Below, one piece after another: positions 18,234 through 25,350 of a stretch of 64,000 nt of DNA (position 1 is the first letter of the stretch; each line of letters opens with the position of its first letter). Where the stretch lies: assembly GCF_016902615.1 (NCBI RefSeq), contig NZ_JACJMB010000006.1, forward strand, positions 1 to 64,000, read 5' to 3'. Position numbers and translations under genes: made by a program. Below the pieces are notes generated by a model. The model was not told the origin of the DNA and made no database searches. It saw only the letters and a program-made list of their open reading frames with translations. The DNA is from Collinsella tanakaei (lineage in GTDB: Bacteria > Actinomycetota > Coriobacteriia > Coriobacteriales > Coriobacteriaceae).

Positions 18234-18520
18234 GATGCGTCGCGCTCCTGCGTGTCGCTCACGTCCGGGGCGGCATCGGCGTCCTGGCCATCGGTGTGCT
18301 CCGCAGCCGCATCGGCCTCGTTGGCCTCAGCCAGCTGATCTTCCTCGCGCGGCGTCAGCTCGAGCGTATCGACCATGTCGACGGCGCGCGAGCCGATCTC
18401 GATAGCCTCATCGAACAGGTCGAGACAGCGCTCGAGAGAGGTGTCCTTCGAGCGCACCTGCTGGATGATCTCGTCGAGCCTCATCGTCAGGTCATCGAAA
18501 TTGCCCTGCGTATCAGCCAT
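18230..18520 (-). CDS. xseB: Exodeoxyribonuclease VII small subunit
   Basis: The small subunit of the single-strand exonuclease ExoVII. The protein has 96 residues. The core of about 60 residues (FDDLTMRLDEIIQQVRSKDTS, LERCLDLFDEAIEIG) matches the XseB family, and an acidic Ala/Asp/Glu-rich tail of about 35 residues is extra. The start chosen is the ATG at 18520, overlapping nusB by 8 bases; an ATG 12 bases upstream is possible. The large-subunit gene xseA, normally adjacent, is absent here and from the rest of the window. Confidence 0.85.
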   Translation of the reverse strand: MADTQGNFDDLTMRLDEIIQQVRSKDTSLERCLDLFDEAIEIGSRAVDMVDTLELTPREEDQLAEANEADAAAEHTDGQDADAAPDVSDTQERDAS

Positions 18521-18995
18521 CGAGACCCTCATCGACTGCCTGGTCCGCATCGTCGGCGACAGGGGCGAACAGCGACGGGTCGCGGGAGATACGGCCGAGC
18601 ACGCCGTTCACGAAACGCGAGGACTCATCGGTACCGTAGGCCTTCGCGATCTCGACCGCCTCGTTGATGACGATGGCGTCCTCAGCGGGAGCGTTCTCCC
18701 CCGCCAGGCGCATCTCGTAGACGGCGATGCGCAGCAGGTTGCGGTCGGCGCTTGGCATGCGGTAGAGGCTCCAGTTGTCGGAGACCTCGTGCAGGGCGTC
18801 ATCGATCTCATCGAGGTGGGCGTAGCAGCCCCGAGCGAGCTCCTCGGCATACGGCTGCAGGGGCTTGTTGGAGGACAGCAGGTAATCGCCCGCCAGTACC
18901 TCGTCAACGGGCTTATCGAGCGCCTCGGCCTGGAACAGGATCTGCAGGGCCTGGCTTCGAGCGAGCGTGCGCCCGCGCTCAACTTTAAGACTCAA
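18513..18995 (-). CDS. nusB: Transcription antitermination factor NusB
   Basis: Binds boxA RNA with NusE/S10 in rRNA antitermination. The protein has about 160 residues. Motifs are RSQALQILFQAEA, DRNLLRIAVYEMRL, AINEAVEIAKAYGTDESSRFVNGVLG (here VINEAVEIAK). The probable start is a TTG at 18995 preceded by AAGGAG, which overlaps the end of the asp23 gene; there is no ATG in a suitable place. It follows asp23 with coupled translation. Confidence 0.92.
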   Translation of the reverse strand: MSLKVERGRTLARSQALQILFQAEALDKPVDEVLAGDYLLSSNKPLQPYAEELARGCYAHLDEIDDALHEVSDNWSLYRMPSADRNLLRIAVYEMRLAGENAPAEDAIVINEAVEIAKAYGTDESSRFVNGVLGRISRDPSLFAPVADDADQAVDEGLDG

Positions 18996-18997
18996 GA

Positions 18998-19360
18998 TTA
19001 CTCCTTGGGGAACACGAGGCCGTCGATGCACACATCGACCGCACTCACACCGACGCCGACCTGACCGTCGATCGCCTTCACGCAGACGGAGCGAACGGCC
19101 TCGGCGAGCTTCTTGAACGGGTAGCCGAAGAACACCGTGACACGCACCGTGAGGTGGAGCTTGCCGTCCTCGACGGTCACCTCGATGGGGGGCAGGGTCG
19201 GCTGCGAGCTTCTCGCAGAGAACATGGACACGAGGTTCGTCGCGAAATCATTGACGCCGACCGAGGCGACGCCCTCGACCTCTTCCACGGCATGGGACAC
19301 GATGATGGACAGAACCTCGGGTGCGATAGCGATACCGTCGATCTTGATCTCAGAAGACAT
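18998..19360 (-). CDS. Asp23/Gls24 family envelope stress protein
   Basis: A 120-residue protein starting at the ATG at 19360. The family motifs are APEVLSIIVSHAVEEVEGVASV near the start and LTVRVTVFFGYPFKKLAEAVR in the second half. Family members associate with the membrane or are linked to cell-envelope homeostasis; some are called YqhY. In Bacillus yqhY also lies directly upstream of nusB, so the order is conserved. It is the first gene of the nusB-recN transcript, downstream of the efp terminator. Confidence 0.88.
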   Translation of the reverse strand: MSSEIKIDGIAIAPEVLSIIVSHAVEEVEGVASVGVNDFATNLVSMFSARSSQPTLPPIEVTVEDGKLHLTVRVTVFFGYPFKKLAEAVRSVCVKAIDGQVGVGVSAVDVCIDGLVFPKE

Positions 19361-19463
19361 GTTCTCACCCATTCCTTGGTGATTGAATGCGGAAAGGTTC
19401 TTTTGAACCAGTGTACACGATACCCCATATAGCGGCTGTTGGCACGTGAGTTCCGCATGCGAC

Positions 19464-19495
19464 GAAAAAAGGGCGGGGTACGATGGACCCCGCCC
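19464..19495 (-). terminator. Intrinsic terminator of efp
   Basis: A GC hairpin, GGGCGGGGT / ACCCCGCCC with a short loop at 19471-19495, is followed by a run of T on the minus strand (19464-19470). It lies 25 bases after the efp stop and separates efp from the asp23-recN transcript. Confidence 0.9.
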
Positions 19496-19520
19496 TGAAA
19501 CGCGCATCTCGCGGTAAGGG

Positions 19521-20084
19521 TTAGACGCGGGAGACGAACTTGCCGTCGCGGGTGTCGACCTTGATCTTCTCGCCCACGTTGAGGTACATGGGGACCTGGA
19601 TGGTCGCGCCGGTCTCGATGACAGCGGGCTTCGTGCCGCCCTGGACGGTATCGCCCTTGAAGCCGGGATCGGTCTCGGTGACCTCGACCTCGATGAACAT
19701 CGGCGGGTTGACGCCCATGAGCTCGTCATCGGCGTACAGGAGCTGGCAGACGTCGTTCTCCTTGAGCCACTTGGCGTTGTCGCCGATGAAGTCCACCGGG
19801 ACGGGGATCTGGTCGTAGGTCTCCATGTTCATGAAGTAGTAGTGATTGCCGTCGTTGTAGAGATACTGCATCTCGGTCGTGGTGAGCGTGACGCTCTCGA
19901 ACTTGGTGCCGGCGTTGCAGGTGTTCTCGACGACGCGGCCGGTCTTGATGTCCTTGGTCTTGTAGCGAACGAAGGCGCCGCCCTTGCCGGGCTTGACGTG
20001 CTGGAACTCAACGATGGTGTAGACCTTGTCCTTGATGCGAAGACCGAGGCCGTTCTTGAAATCAGCGGTGGTGATGGATGCCAT
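19521..20084 (-). CDS. efp: Elongation factor P
   Basis: Relieves ribosome stalling at polyproline stretches. The protein has 187 residues, three beta-barrel domains. The tip loop reads KPGKGGAF, with Lys34 at the position that is lysylated or otherwise modified in other bacteria. No modifying enzyme gene (epmA/epmB/earP type) is seen in the window, which fits the actinobacterial pattern in which Lys34 can act unmodified. AAAGG precedes the ATG. It is followed by a strong terminator and preceded by a 241-base gap with its own -10-like box. Confidence 0.96.
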   Translation of the reverse strand: MASITTADFKNGLGLRIKDKVYTIVEFQHVKPGKGGAFVRYKTKDIKTGRVVENTCNAGTKFESVTLTTTEMQYLYNDGNHYYFMNMETYDQIPVPVDFIGDNAKWLKENDVCQLLYADDELMGVNPPMFIEVEVTETDPGFKGDTVQGGTKPAVIETGATIQVPMYLNVGEKIKVDTRDGKFVSRV

Positions 20085-20121
20085 GGAAGACCTTTCTCAC
20101 TCAATACACATAACGACATAA

Positions 20122-20127
20122 AGTATA
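20122..20127 (-). promoter_or_regulatory. Possible -10 element of efp
   Basis: TATACT on the minus strand, 37 bases before the efp start codon and inside an AT-richer patch of the 241-base gap between pepP and efp. A matching -35 box is not clear. The rest of the gap (20130-20325) shows no gene or repeat. Confidence 0.4.
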
Positions 20128-20325
20128 CGACAGATGGCAGATGCTGCACGAAATGCAACAGAACCTGCACCGATGCCGGTGCGGGTACGCAACGGCACCC
20201 GACGAGCGCCGGCCGCGCGGCGACCATACGGCAGCATGTCCGCATGGCCCATGCGCCGACGGAACGCGTGGGCTACCGATGCGATCGCCTGCCGCACGGT
20301 CGCACAAGGCCTTTCGCGGACCGTC

Positions 20326-21456
20326 CTAGCAATCGATGACCTGCAGCTCATGGGACGACTTCGTGAAGGGCTCGTAGCCGTCCTCGGTGACCAGGCCGTA
20401 GTCCTCCAGGCGCACGCCGCCGACACCGGGCAGGTACACGCCGGGCTCCACGGTGATGACCGAACCGGCCTCCACGATGTTGCTCGTACGGCCGAAATTC
20501 GGCAGCTCGTGGATGTCGATGCCCACGCCGTGGCCGAGGCCATGGCCGTAGCAGTCCCCATAGCCCGCGTCCGAGATGATCTTGACGGAGAGCATATGGA
20601 TGTCGCGCCCGTCGACTCCCGCATGGATGGCGGCGACGCACTCCTCATGGGTGCGGCGGACGAGGTCGTAGAGGGCGCGCTGCTCGTCCGTGGGCTCGCC
20701 GAGCACGACGGTGCGCGTCATGTCCGAATCGTAATCGCGGTAGCGCGCGCCGTAGTCCATGAGGACGAAGTCGCCCTTCTCGACGACGCGGTCGCTCGGA
20801 ACCGCGTGGGGGTTTGCGGAGTTGGGGCCGGAGGCGACGATGGAATCGAAGGCGAGGCCGTCGGCGCCGTTGTTCAGCATGAAGCTCTCGAGCTCGGTGC
20901 GGATCTGCTTCTCGGTCAGGCCCGGGCGGATGAACTCGAGCATATGTGCGAAGGCGGCGTCGGTGATGGACTGAGCGCGGCGCATGAGCTCGATCTCCTC
21001 GGCGTCCTTGACGGCGCGCATGCGGCGTATGTCGCCGTGCATCTGCGGCAGGGCGACGGCGATAGAGCGATCCTCGAGGCCGCGCACGATTCCCTGGTAG
21101 AAGCTGAGCTGCATGTCGTCCTCGATGGCGACGGTACGGCAGCGCGCATCGAGGGCGTGCTGGGCCACCCAGCCGGGGATATCGTGGCCGTCCATGTCGA
21201 CGGCCCAGGGGCTTCCCTCGGGCAGGTTCTCCTGGAAGCTGTTGAAATAGCGCGAGTCGGTGTGCAGATAGCAGCCATCGGCTGTGATGAAGGCCGCATG
21301 CGGGAACTCATAGGTGTAGTCGAACACGCCGGTGGCACCGGTGAGCCACCTCAGATTCGCCTCGTCGCGCACGACGACGGCGTCGTAGCCGCGCTCCTCC
21401 ATCATCGCGCGCACGCGCGCGATACGGCCTGCAGGTCCACTCAAACGATCGGTCAT
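20326..21456 (-). CDS. pepP: Xaa-Pro aminopeptidase (M24B family)
   Basis: Removes N-terminal residues that precede proline. The protein has 376 residues. The ATG at 21456 has GAAAGGAG upstream. The creatinase-like N-terminal domain spans about 1-130 ([19 protein letters not shown]). The pita-bread catalytic domain carries the metal ligands: Asp in [10 protein letters not shown], Asp in [10 protein letters not shown], His in [14 protein letters not shown], Glu in VEPGVYLPG and Glu in [11 protein letters not shown]. The aroB-pepP(Q)-efp neighbourhood is conserved in many Gram-positive bacteria. Confidence 0.93.
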   Translation of the reverse strand: MTDRLSGPAGRIARVRAMMEERGYDAVVVRDEANLRWLTGATGVFDYTYEFPHAAFITADGCYLHTDSRYFNSFQENLPEGSPWAVDMDGHDIPGWVAQHALDARCRTVAIEDDMQLSFYQGIVRGLEDRSIAVALPQMHGDIRRMRAVKDAEEIELMRRAQSITDAAFAHMLEFIRPGLTEKQIRTELESFMLNNGADGLAFDSIVASGPNSANPHAVPSDRVVEKGDFVLMDYGARYRDYDSDMTRTVVLGEPTDEQRALYDLVRRTHEECVAAIHAGVDGRDIHMLSVKIISDAGYGDCYGHGLGHGVGIDIHELPNFGRTSNIVEAGSVITVEPGVYLPGVGGVRLEDYGLVTEDGYEPFTKSSHELQVIDC

Positions 21457-21539
21457 GAATTGCTCCTTTCTCAGGGCGTTGAGGATAGGCTCCCCTGTCA
21501 TATGTTGAAGATGCGAGATCGAGAGCGCAAGTCGAGACG

Positions 21540-22646
21540 CTATTCGTCACAGGCAAGCTCGCGACGGGACGCCAAGAAGGCCTCCGCATGCCGCTCGAGC
21601 AGCTCGGAGTCGATGGCGCACAGCCGGATGGCGCCGGGGAACCGCGGAAGCGAGAGCATCAGGCGGTTCGAGCGCGCGAAACGCTCCGCCTTGATGGCCT
21701 CGCAGAAGCGAGCGGGCTCGAGGTCGAACGCAAGCTCCTCGATACCGAGATCCTCGAGGCGGTCATCGATCTCGAAGATGGTGTCGACATCAAGGTTGCA
21801 CACGTCGTGCGCCAGGCGCGACTCGAACCGGATGCCCTCGGCAAGCAGGCGGTACCACGGCACGCCGTCCCCCAGGCACGCGCGCAGGGCGCACGCCGTC
21901 GTGTGCCCGAAGAGATAGGCGGAGCGCGACGACGGATTCGCCGAGCGGATCGCGCTGCTGCGGGCCGACTGGGCGTTGCAGAGCGCATCGGCGAAGGCCA
22001 CCGCGTCCTTGGAAACCATGCCCTCGATCTTCTCGGCGAACTGCTCCCAGATACGACGGCTCTGGGAGAAAGCGGAGGTGAGCAGCTGCACATAGCCCGC
22101 GCCCAGCGCGTCGATATCGGCGCCGACAACGAGATCCAGGTCGCAGACGACCATATCCCAGCCGGGAGTCAAAGTAAGCGCGTCCTCGACGCCGGCCACA
22201 TCGAGTGCGCGCATCGACGTGGCGACGGTGCACATGGCCTCGAGCGTGCAGGCCACCGCGACACTCGACATGCCGCCGCGCCACATCTTGGCGCAGAAGG
22301 CGACAACGGAGCAGACATCGGTGTCGCCGAGGGCGACGATCAGGTCGTCGGACGTAAGACCGTGCTCAGCGAGCTTGGCGAACACGAGCTCTGCGGTGGC
22401 GAGGTCGCGCACGGAATCGCGCTCGGCGACAGAGAGACTCTCGACAGCAAACCCGTTATCGATCAGCGCGCGGCGAAGCTCCCGGCGCAGCTCGGTGGAA
22501 GCCATCCCGTCGTCGACGACAAGTGCGCGCTTCGGGGCGCCCACGACATGCTTCAGGAGACCGGGGAGCTCCCCGGCCGCGTTCAGGCCGACGCGAAAGT
22601 CAGTGGTGCTCGACCCGAAGTTCACAAGCAGGCGGCGGACGCTCAT
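21540..22646 (-). CDS. AroB-like protein lacking 3-dehydroquinate synthase catalytic residues
   Basis: A 368-residue protein whose position (after aroK, before pepP-efp) is that of aroB in many Gram-positives and whose overall layout fits the dehydroquinate synthase fold. Key motifs are lost: GGGVTGD is replaced by GDTD (107-110), the metal-ligand Glu of GCGEVVKH is replaced by Tyr in LGAGYVQL (181-188), and only one His of the metal site remains recognisable (LFGHTTA, His248). A functional aroB lies in the aro operon at 6441-7532. The reading frame is full length and its start overlaps aroK by 4 bases, so it is probably translated. It may be a decaying paralogue or a protein with a new role. 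Confidence 0.75.
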   Translation of the reverse strand: MSVRRLLVNFGSSTTDFRVGLNAAGELPGLLKHVVGAPKRALVVDDGMASTELRRELRRALIDNGFAVESLSVAERDSVRDLATAELVFAKLAEHGLTSDDLIVALGDTDVCSVVAFCAKMWRGGMSSVAVACTLEAMCTVATSMRALDVAGVEDALTLTPGWDMVVCDLDLVVGADIDALGAGYVQLLTSAFSQSRRIWEQFAEKIEGMVSKDAVAFADALCNAQSARSSAIRSANPSSRSAYLFGHTTACALRACLGDGVPWYRLLAEGIRFESRLAHDVCNLDVDTIFEIDDRLEDLGIEELAFDLEPARFCEAIKAERFARSNRLMLSLPRFPGAIRLCAIDSELLERHAEAFLASRRELACDE

Positions 22647-23176
22647 ATCAGACCACGCTCCAAAAGCAATTCGGCACAGAGGTAGGAGACCTCGGTGAAG
22701 GTTTTATCACGGATATCGACCGTCAGGTCGGCGGCGCGCCGGTACAGCGGCCGGCGATGCTCGAGCAGGCGGGTCGCATGCTCGATGGACCGGAAATCGG
22801 GACGGGTGTCGCGGCGGCGGATCTGGCGCAGCGAATCATCGATATCGCCATCGAGGTAGACGCAAAAGCCCATCTCCCGCATCAGGGAGATGTTGCAGGG
22901 CGTCTCAACGATACCACCACCGCAGGAGACGAGCAGGCTCCGCTCGCATCTCAAAGATTCGAGCACCTCGGTCTCGAGCTCGCGGAAGCGCGCCTCGCCG
23001 TCGCGCTCGAAGATGCAGCGCACCGTCATCCCCTGCCGGCGCTCGACGAGCCGGTCGGTATCGACAAAGCGGCGATTGAACATCATGCCGAGATTGCGGG
23101 CGAGCGTCGACTTGCCCGCACCGAGAAACCCGATGAAGAAGATATGGTCGCACCCGCGCTTCACCGCCCGCTGCAT
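22643..23176 (-). CDS. aroK: Shikimate kinase (second copy, stand-alone)
   Basis: A 177-residue protein with a complete shikimate kinase motif set: P-loop GFLGAGKS near residues 16-23, FVDTDRLVERRQGMTV (Mg and shikimate Asp), GEARFRELE (shikimate Arg), CGGGIV, and RPLYRRAAD in the lid region. AGGAG is nine bases before the ATG. The other kinase is the C-terminal half of the AroE fusion. Being next to the AroB-like gene, with 4 bases of overlap, this looks like the ancestral aroK-aroB locus. Confidence 0.88.
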   Translation of the reverse strand: MQRAVKRGCDHIFFIGFLGAGKSTLARNLGMMFNRRFVDTDRLVERRQGMTVRCIFERDGEARFRELETEVLESLRCERSLLVSCGGGIVETPCNISLMREMGFCVYLDGDIDDSLRQIRRRDTRPDFRSIEHATRLLEHRRPLYRRAADLTVDIRDKTFTEVSYLCAELLLERGLI

Positions 23177-23182
23177 ACGCGC

Positions 23183-23680
23183 CTACTCCTCGCAGGGCAC
23201 GTTGCGCAGGGCGCGGCGCTCGAAGATGCGGAAGATCTGCGTGTACCAGAGGTCGACCGTCGTCTGCGGCTTGACGAGAATCGTCTCCACGCCGGCGAGC
23301 TTGCCCGCGAGGACGTCGGTATAGAGCTGGTCGCCGATGAGCACCGCCTCGCCGGGCGCGGCCCCCATGCGGCGCAGGGCCGCGCTGATGGCGAACGGCG
23401 CGGGTTTCATGGCATGGCTGATAGCAGAGAGCCCGAGCTCGGAAGCGGAGCGCATGACCTGGTCGCGATGCCAGTTGTTCGACACCATGTACAGCGAGAA
23501 CCCGAGGGCGCGGGCGCGCTCGAGCCAGGCAGAGACCTCCTTCGGCGCGCAGGCGGCATCGCGCGGCACGAGTGTGTTGTCGCGGTCGAGCATGATGGCG
23601 CGCTTACCCTGTGCGCGCAGGTCGTCAAGGTCGATACGGTCGACCGACGAGACGTAGCGATGGGGCGAAAGCAAACTCAT
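23183..23680 (-). CDS. YqeG-family HAD phosphatase (subfamily IIIA)
   Basis: A 165-residue protein with the HAD motif I LDRDNTLVPR (residues 31-40, nucleophile Asp), motif II SNNW, and motif III plus acidic pair IGDQLYTDVLAG. The family is related to the mitochondrial phosphatidylglycerophosphate phosphatase GEP4, but bacterial members are mostly uncharacterised. The start overlaps the mltG stop by 4 bases, so it is part of the alaS-to-pepP run. Confidence 0.88.
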   Translation of the reverse strand: MSLLSPHRYVSSVDRIDLDDLRAQGKRAIMLDRDNTLVPRDAACAPKEVSAWLERARALGFSLYMVSNNWHRDQVMRSASELGLSAISHAMKPAPFAISAALRRMGAAPGEAVLIGDQLYTDVLAGKLAGVETILVKPQTTVDLWYTQIFRIFERRALRNVPCEE

Positions 23681-24927
23681 TGATGCGACTCCGAATACTC
23701 CTGGCTATCACGTTCGAACTGCTCGTAATCGGAGCTGAAGCGGTGCGTGCCGTCGCCATCGGGAGACGCCACGTAATACAGGTAGTCGGTGTCCGACGGA
23801 TTGAGGGCGGCCTCGATCGAGGAGACGGAGGGGCTGCAGATGGGCCCGGGCGTGAGCCCGAGGTTCTGGTAGATGTTGTAGGGCGAATCGATCTCGAGAT
23901 CATCGTAGGTGACCGGATCGCTGCCGCCGCCGCGGGCGTAGACGATGGCCGCATCGATCTGCAGCGGCATATCGATGGCCAGGCGGTTGTACATGACGCT
24001 CGCCACGAGCGGCCGCTCATCGGCAACTGCGGTCTCGCGCTCGATAAGGGAGGCCATCGTCACGATATCGTGGGCGGACAGGCCCGTGGGCGCGTTATCG
24101 AGACCCAGGGAGGCCGTCTCGGCCTGGAACTGATCGAGTAGTGTGCGGATCACCTGATCGGCAGTCGGCTGCTCCGAGAAGGAGTACGTCTTGGGGTAGA
24201 GGTAACCTTCCAGGGAGTCATCGTAAGCGCCCTCGAGGAACGGATAGTCCGCCACGTAGTTCGAGGCCTTGGCCTGCGCGATGAACTCATCGGCCGGGAT
24301 GCCGAGCGTCTCCTCGACGCGCGCGGCGGTCTGGGCGACCGTCAGGCCCTCTTGGATGGTAAGGGTGATGCCCTCGACATTCGGGCCCTCGACGAGCTGG
24401 GTGACGACCGAGGCGGGATCCTGCCCGGTCGTGAGGATGTAATCGCCCGGCTTGATCGACATGGCGGCATCCGCCGCCTCGACGGCCGCGTAATAGGCCT
24501 TCGGGTTATCGATGATGTGATTTTGCGCGAGGATCTGCGCGATGTCGTCACCGGAGGATCCCTCGGGGATGTTCAGCTGGACCTCTTGGCCCGCCGCGAC
24601 CGTTTCGGCCTGAGCGCCGAAGATGGCATCGTGAACGGTGGGGACGACAACGAAGCAGACGACGATGAGAATGATGGCGATGATGACGCCGCCGACGATA
24701 GCGGGTACCGGAGAGGTTCGCTGCTGGGTGCGCCGAGCGTGCGGACGCGGGGCTTGAACCGCCGGGCGCGGGGTGGCCGTCCTGGTGCCCCGCGGCGCTG
24801 CGGTTGACCTTTGCGCGCCCTCGCGTCCAGCAGGCTCGCGAAACCGCTTGCCCGCGGGGCGCTGAGTTGATGTCGACGCAGTCGATGTCTGGGAACGGCG
24901 CGGTGCGCGACCGTCATTCGGCGCCAT
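23677..24927 (-). CDS. mltG: Endolytic murein transglycosylase MltG
   Basis: Cuts nascent glycan strands at the membrane and helps set peptidoglycan strand length. The protein has 416 residues from the ATG at 24927, preceded by GAAAGGA. A cytoplasmic Arg/Thr-rich N-terminus of about 80 residues is followed by one membrane segment (IVGGVIIAIILIVVCFVVVP), a LysM-like region, and the YceG catalytic domain with EGYLYPKTYSF, MASLIERET (catalytic Glu) and LQIDAAIVYA. It overlaps ruvX by 14 bases. The ruvX-mltG order is widespread. Confidence 0.93.
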   Translation of the reverse strand: MAPNDGRAPRRSQTSTASTSTQRPAGKRFREPAGREGAQRSTAAPRGTRTATPRPAVQAPRPHARRTQQRTSPVPAIVGGVIIAIILIVVCFVVVPTVHDAIFGAQAETVAAGQEVQLNIPEGSSGDDIAQILAQNHIIDNPKAYYAAVEAADAAMSIKPGDYILTTGQDPASVVTQLVEGPNVEGITLTIQEGLTVAQTAARVEETLGIPADEFIAQAKASNYVADYPFLEGAYDDSLEGYLYPKTYSFSEQPTADQVIRTLLDQFQAETASLGLDNAPTGLSAHDIVTMASLIERETAVADERPLVASVMYNRLAIDMPLQIDAAIVYARGGGSDPVTYDDLEIDSPYNIYQNLGLTPGPICSPSVSSIEAALNPSDTDYLYYVASPDGDGTHRFSSDYEQFERDSQEYSESHQ

Positions 24928-25348
24928 GTTCATCCTTTCGGTCCTGGGCATCAAGCCACGCCTGCAAAAAGAGCGATGCGGCGACCATATCCACCTTGCC
25001 GCGCATCTTCCGCTCGGTAAGGCCCTTTTCACGCAGGATGCGCTTCGCCTCGCGCGAGGACAGCCGCTCATCGGCGAAGACGACGGGCAGGTCGAGGGCG
25101 CGCCCGATCTCGCGCGCGGTCGCCATCACGCGTTCAGCCTGGGGACCGTCCGTGCCCGCCATGGTCTGCGGACGGCCACAGACCAAAACGTCGGGCTCAT
25201 GGTCCTCCACGATCTGCCTGAAGCTGCGCGCGATGTGCACGACCTCGGTCGCGGGCAGCACCTTGACGGGCATCGCCACGCGACCGGAGCGGTCGGAGAC
25301 GGCGATGCCCACGCGGACATCGCCGATATCGAGAGCGAGCGCGACCAC
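24914..25348 (-). CDS. ruvX: RuvX/YqgF-family Holliday junction resolvase
   Basis: A 144-residue RNase H-fold nuclease thought to act on Holliday junctions or in pre-16S rRNA maturation. Motifs are ALDIGDVRVGIAVSD (catalytic Asp) at the start, VCGRPQTMAGTDGPQAERV, VFADERLSSREA (catalytic Glu/Arg) and KVDMVAASLFLQAWLD. The start is GTG, two bases after the alaS stop, with only a weak ribosome site, so its translation probably depends on alaS. The alaS-ruvX order is conserved in many bacteria. Confidence 0.9.
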   Translation of the reverse strand: MVALALDIGDVRVGIAVSDRSGRVAMPVKVLPATEVVHIARSFRQIVEDHEPDVLVCGRPQTMAGTDGPQAERVMATAREIGRALDLPVVFADERLSSREAKRILREKGLTERKMRGKVDMVAASLFLQAWLDAQDRKDEHGAE

Positions 25349-25350
25349 GT

